The notes under the pieces were generated by a model. It was given only the letters and a program-made list of their open reading frames with translations, was not told the origin of the DNA and did not search any database. The translations under genes were made by a program, and so were the position numbers. 64,000 nucleotides of DNA, taken from Trinickia dabaoshanensis (lineage in GTDB: Bacteria; Pseudomonadota; Gammaproteobacteria; Burkholderiales; Burkholderiaceae). How positions within the stretch are numbered: the stretch's first letter is position 1; every line of letters starts with the position of its first letter. The DNA lies in assembly GCF_002879885.1 (NCBI RefSeq), contig NZ_PNYA01000030.1, positions 1-64,000 on the forward strand, read 5' to 3'. Shown in pieces: positions 62,495 to 64,000 of the stretch.

Positions 62495-64000
62495 ATGCAC
62501 ACTGTTGATGAGCAGAATGTTGAGCGCGCAACGATCCAGTACGTGCCGTATTCACGGCTGGCACCTTCGCCTTACAACGTTCGCAAGAGAGCCCCAACGG
62601 GCATCGAGGCATTGGCCGAAACGATCGCCGAAAAGGGCGTCTTGCAGAACCTTGTCGTGCATGAAATCAAGGGCCGCGCGAAAGAGCCGAAGCTAGGAGT
62701 CTGCGCGGGGCAGCGCCGAGAAGCCGCTCTCGATCTGCTATTTGAAAAAGGGCGAATTCCGAAGGATTACCCGGTGCCGGTGCTGGTCGTCAGCGAAGGC
62801 GAAGCGGTGGCTGCGTCGCTGATCGAGAACCGCGAGCGCGAGGACATGCACATCGCCGATGAGTGCATGGCGTTTCGACTGCTCGTCGACGAGGGTAAGA
62901 GCGTGGCGCATATCGCCGCTATGTTCAAAGTTCCGGACGTCGCCGTGCGACGCGCGCTCAAAATCGCGAACCTTGCGCCATCATTGCTCGACCTGCTGCG
63001 TGAGGACAAGCTCGACTATGAGCAGGCGAAGGCGCTTGCGCTCGCAGACGATCACACGACGCAGGAACGCGTTTGGGCGGAGGCGCGAGAGGGCTGGCAG
63101 CGCCGTCCCGCTCAATTGCAAGCGGCGCTGACGAAGGCGGAAATCGACGCACGCGAGAGCGCCCTGGCCAAGTTCGTCGGGCTGGACGCCTATGAAAAGG
63201 CGGGCGGGTATGTGAGGCGCGATCTTTTCAGCGACGATCCCAACGCCGGTTTCATCGAAGACGCCGACCTCTTGCACCGGCTCGCGACGGATCGGCTCAT
63301 CGAGCTATCGCAGACGGTTGCTGTTGAAGGCTGGGCCTGGACCGAGTGCCGGACGAAATATGACGCGGTGGAAATCATGCGTCATGGCCACATTCAGTCT
63401 CACACTCGCAAGCCGAAAAAGACGGAGAAGGCCGAGCTAGCCGAACTGACGGCGAAGCGAGACGCAGCGCAAGCGGAGCTTGACGCCTACTACGACGAAG
63501 AGGGCGAGCCAGACGAGGCGCGGTGCGAGCGCCTTGAGGCTGCTGCTACCGCCGCAACGCTTGCGCTCGATCAGTACACGGAGCGATTCGAATCGTTCGA
63601 TGCGGATGACATGAAAAAGGCCGGAGCCTTCATCTACATCGACAAGGACGGGCAGGTGTGCGTCGAGCGCGGCCTAGTGCGGCGCGAGCGTGCACCGACC
63701 CATTCGGACAGTGCGGCTTATGCGATCAACGCAACGGGAGGCGGGACACGATCGAAGGAGAAGCCGTTACACGGCGAAAAGCTGTGCAAACGACTGACGG
63801 CGCACCGCACGGCTGCTGTGCAGATCGAGCTTGCGCAGCAGCCGACCGTCGCCCTGGCCGTGCTGATGTACCGCATGATCCCCGCCGTGTTCCGGGATGT
63901 CTACGAGCGCACCTATTACGACCACGCGGTCAAGATCGAGGTACAGACGACACGCGACGCGTTGCTGTCGAATGCGGATGACATGGCCGAGAGTGTTGCA
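62495..64000 (+). CDS. Large ParB/RepB/Spo0J-family protein (runs off window)
   Basis: The ATG follows GGAGGAC. About 502 residues are visible and the frame is open at the window end. The N-terminal ParB domain shows RLAPSPYNVRKR, the LAETIAEKGVLQNLVV motif, the GxRR box as CAGQRREAAL, ENREREDMHIADE and a helix-turn-helix (SVAHIAAMFKVPDVAVRRAL). The long C-terminal part is helical and charged. Large ParB-like proteins of this type are common on plasmids and integrative elements, next to antirestriction genes. It is distinct from the ParB at 3.1 kb, so it may regulate or condense rather than partition. Confidence 0.88.
   Translation, partial: MHTVDEQNVERATIQYVPYSRLAPSPYNVRKRAPTGIEALAETIAEKGVLQNLVVHEIKGRAKEPKLGVCAGQRREAALDLLFEKGRIPKDYPVPVLVVSEGEAVAASLIENREREDMHIADECMAFRLLVDEGKSVAHIAAMFKVPDVAVRRALKIANLAPSLLDLLREDKLDYEQAKALALADDHTTQERVWAEAREGWQRRPAQLQAALTKAEIDARESALAKFVGLDAYEKAGGYVRRDLFSDDPNAGFIEDADLLHRLATDRLIELSQTVAVEGWAWTECRTKYDAVEIMRHGHIQSHTRKPKKTEKAELAELTAKRDAAQAELDAYYDEEGEPDEARCERLEAAATAATLALDQYTERFESFDADDMKKAGAFIYIDKDGQVCVERGLVRRERAPTHSDSAAYAINATGGGTRSKEKPLHGEKLCKRLTAHRTAAVQIELAQQPTVALAVLMYRMIPAVFRDVYERTYYDHAVKIEVQTTRDALLSNADDMAESVA

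Overview
The window looks like accessory DNA of a large plasmid (or plasmid-like replicon) from a Burkholderiaceae bacterium such as Burkholderia, Paraburkholderia or Caballeronia. The reasons are the high G+C, a ParA/ParB partition pair next to a replication-initiator-like gene, a DUF4148 protein (a family found mostly in Burkholderiales), ArdB/KlcA antirestriction, and copper clusters of the kind common in Cupriavidus/Burkholderia. There are no ribosomal, tRNA or housekeeping genes. The species assignment is inference.

Layout. 1-0.8 kb: start of a PAS sensor gene (minus strand) and a small paralogue of its N-terminal domain. 1.3-1.6 kb: tail of a dead integrase. 1.9-5.7 kb: parA-parB, two parS-like palindromes, a terminator and the candidate rep gene. 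5.9-11.7 kb: an orphan ParD antitoxin, several unknown genes, a candidate structured RNA (about 8.45-8.74 kb) and a tyrosine recombinase. 12.2-19 kb: a complete type I restriction-modification operon (hsdR-hsdM-hsdS) followed by a nuclease-like gene. 20.6-26.2 kb: two unknown genes, a GHKL ATPase plus STAS/winged-helix pair, and a compact ubiquitin-like operon (Ubl, E2-like, E1 fused to a JAB/JAMM peptidase). 26.3-27.0 kb: a small membrane protein and a frameshifted DUF2778/Tlde1-like L,D-transpeptidase gene, which looks like a toxin/immunity pair.

27,948-59,602: a 31,655-bp Tn3-family transposon. It has 53-bp imperfect terminal inverted repeats starting GGGG and a perfect 5-bp target duplication (AAGAG). 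It sits inside an SRAP (YedK/HMCES-type) gene, whose two halves rejoin in frame when the element and one target copy are removed. The left end carries tnpA and tnpC; the right end carries a tyrosine recombinase. The cargo is copper resistance: cusCBA-cusF with a dsbD-like gene, small Met/His/Cys-rich membrane and periplasmic proteins, a PII-like protein, cueR-copZ-copA with two MerR-type operators, a multicopper oxidase, an opposite-strand cluster (tolC-like, second multicopper oxidase, second cusF, copC, copD), and a cusRS-type two-component system. Together these sense copper (CueR in the cytoplasm, CusRS at the envelope), pump Cu(I) out of the cytoplasm (CopZ/CopA), oxidise or bind it in the periplasm (oxidases, CopC, CusF), and expel it across the outer membrane (CusCBA). 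Short relics (integrase piece, truncated RelE-type toxin, SDR tail) show how the cargo was assembled.

59.6-64 kb: the other half of the SRAP gene, small plasmid genes, a hairpin-rich intergenic stretch, an antirestriction operon, and a divergent large ParB-like gene running off the end.

The most interesting region is the defence-island-like stretch 12-26 kb, especially the Ubl/E2/E1-JAB operon beside a GHKL/STAS pair. The E2-like protein has no cysteine and the Ubl has no terminal diglycine.
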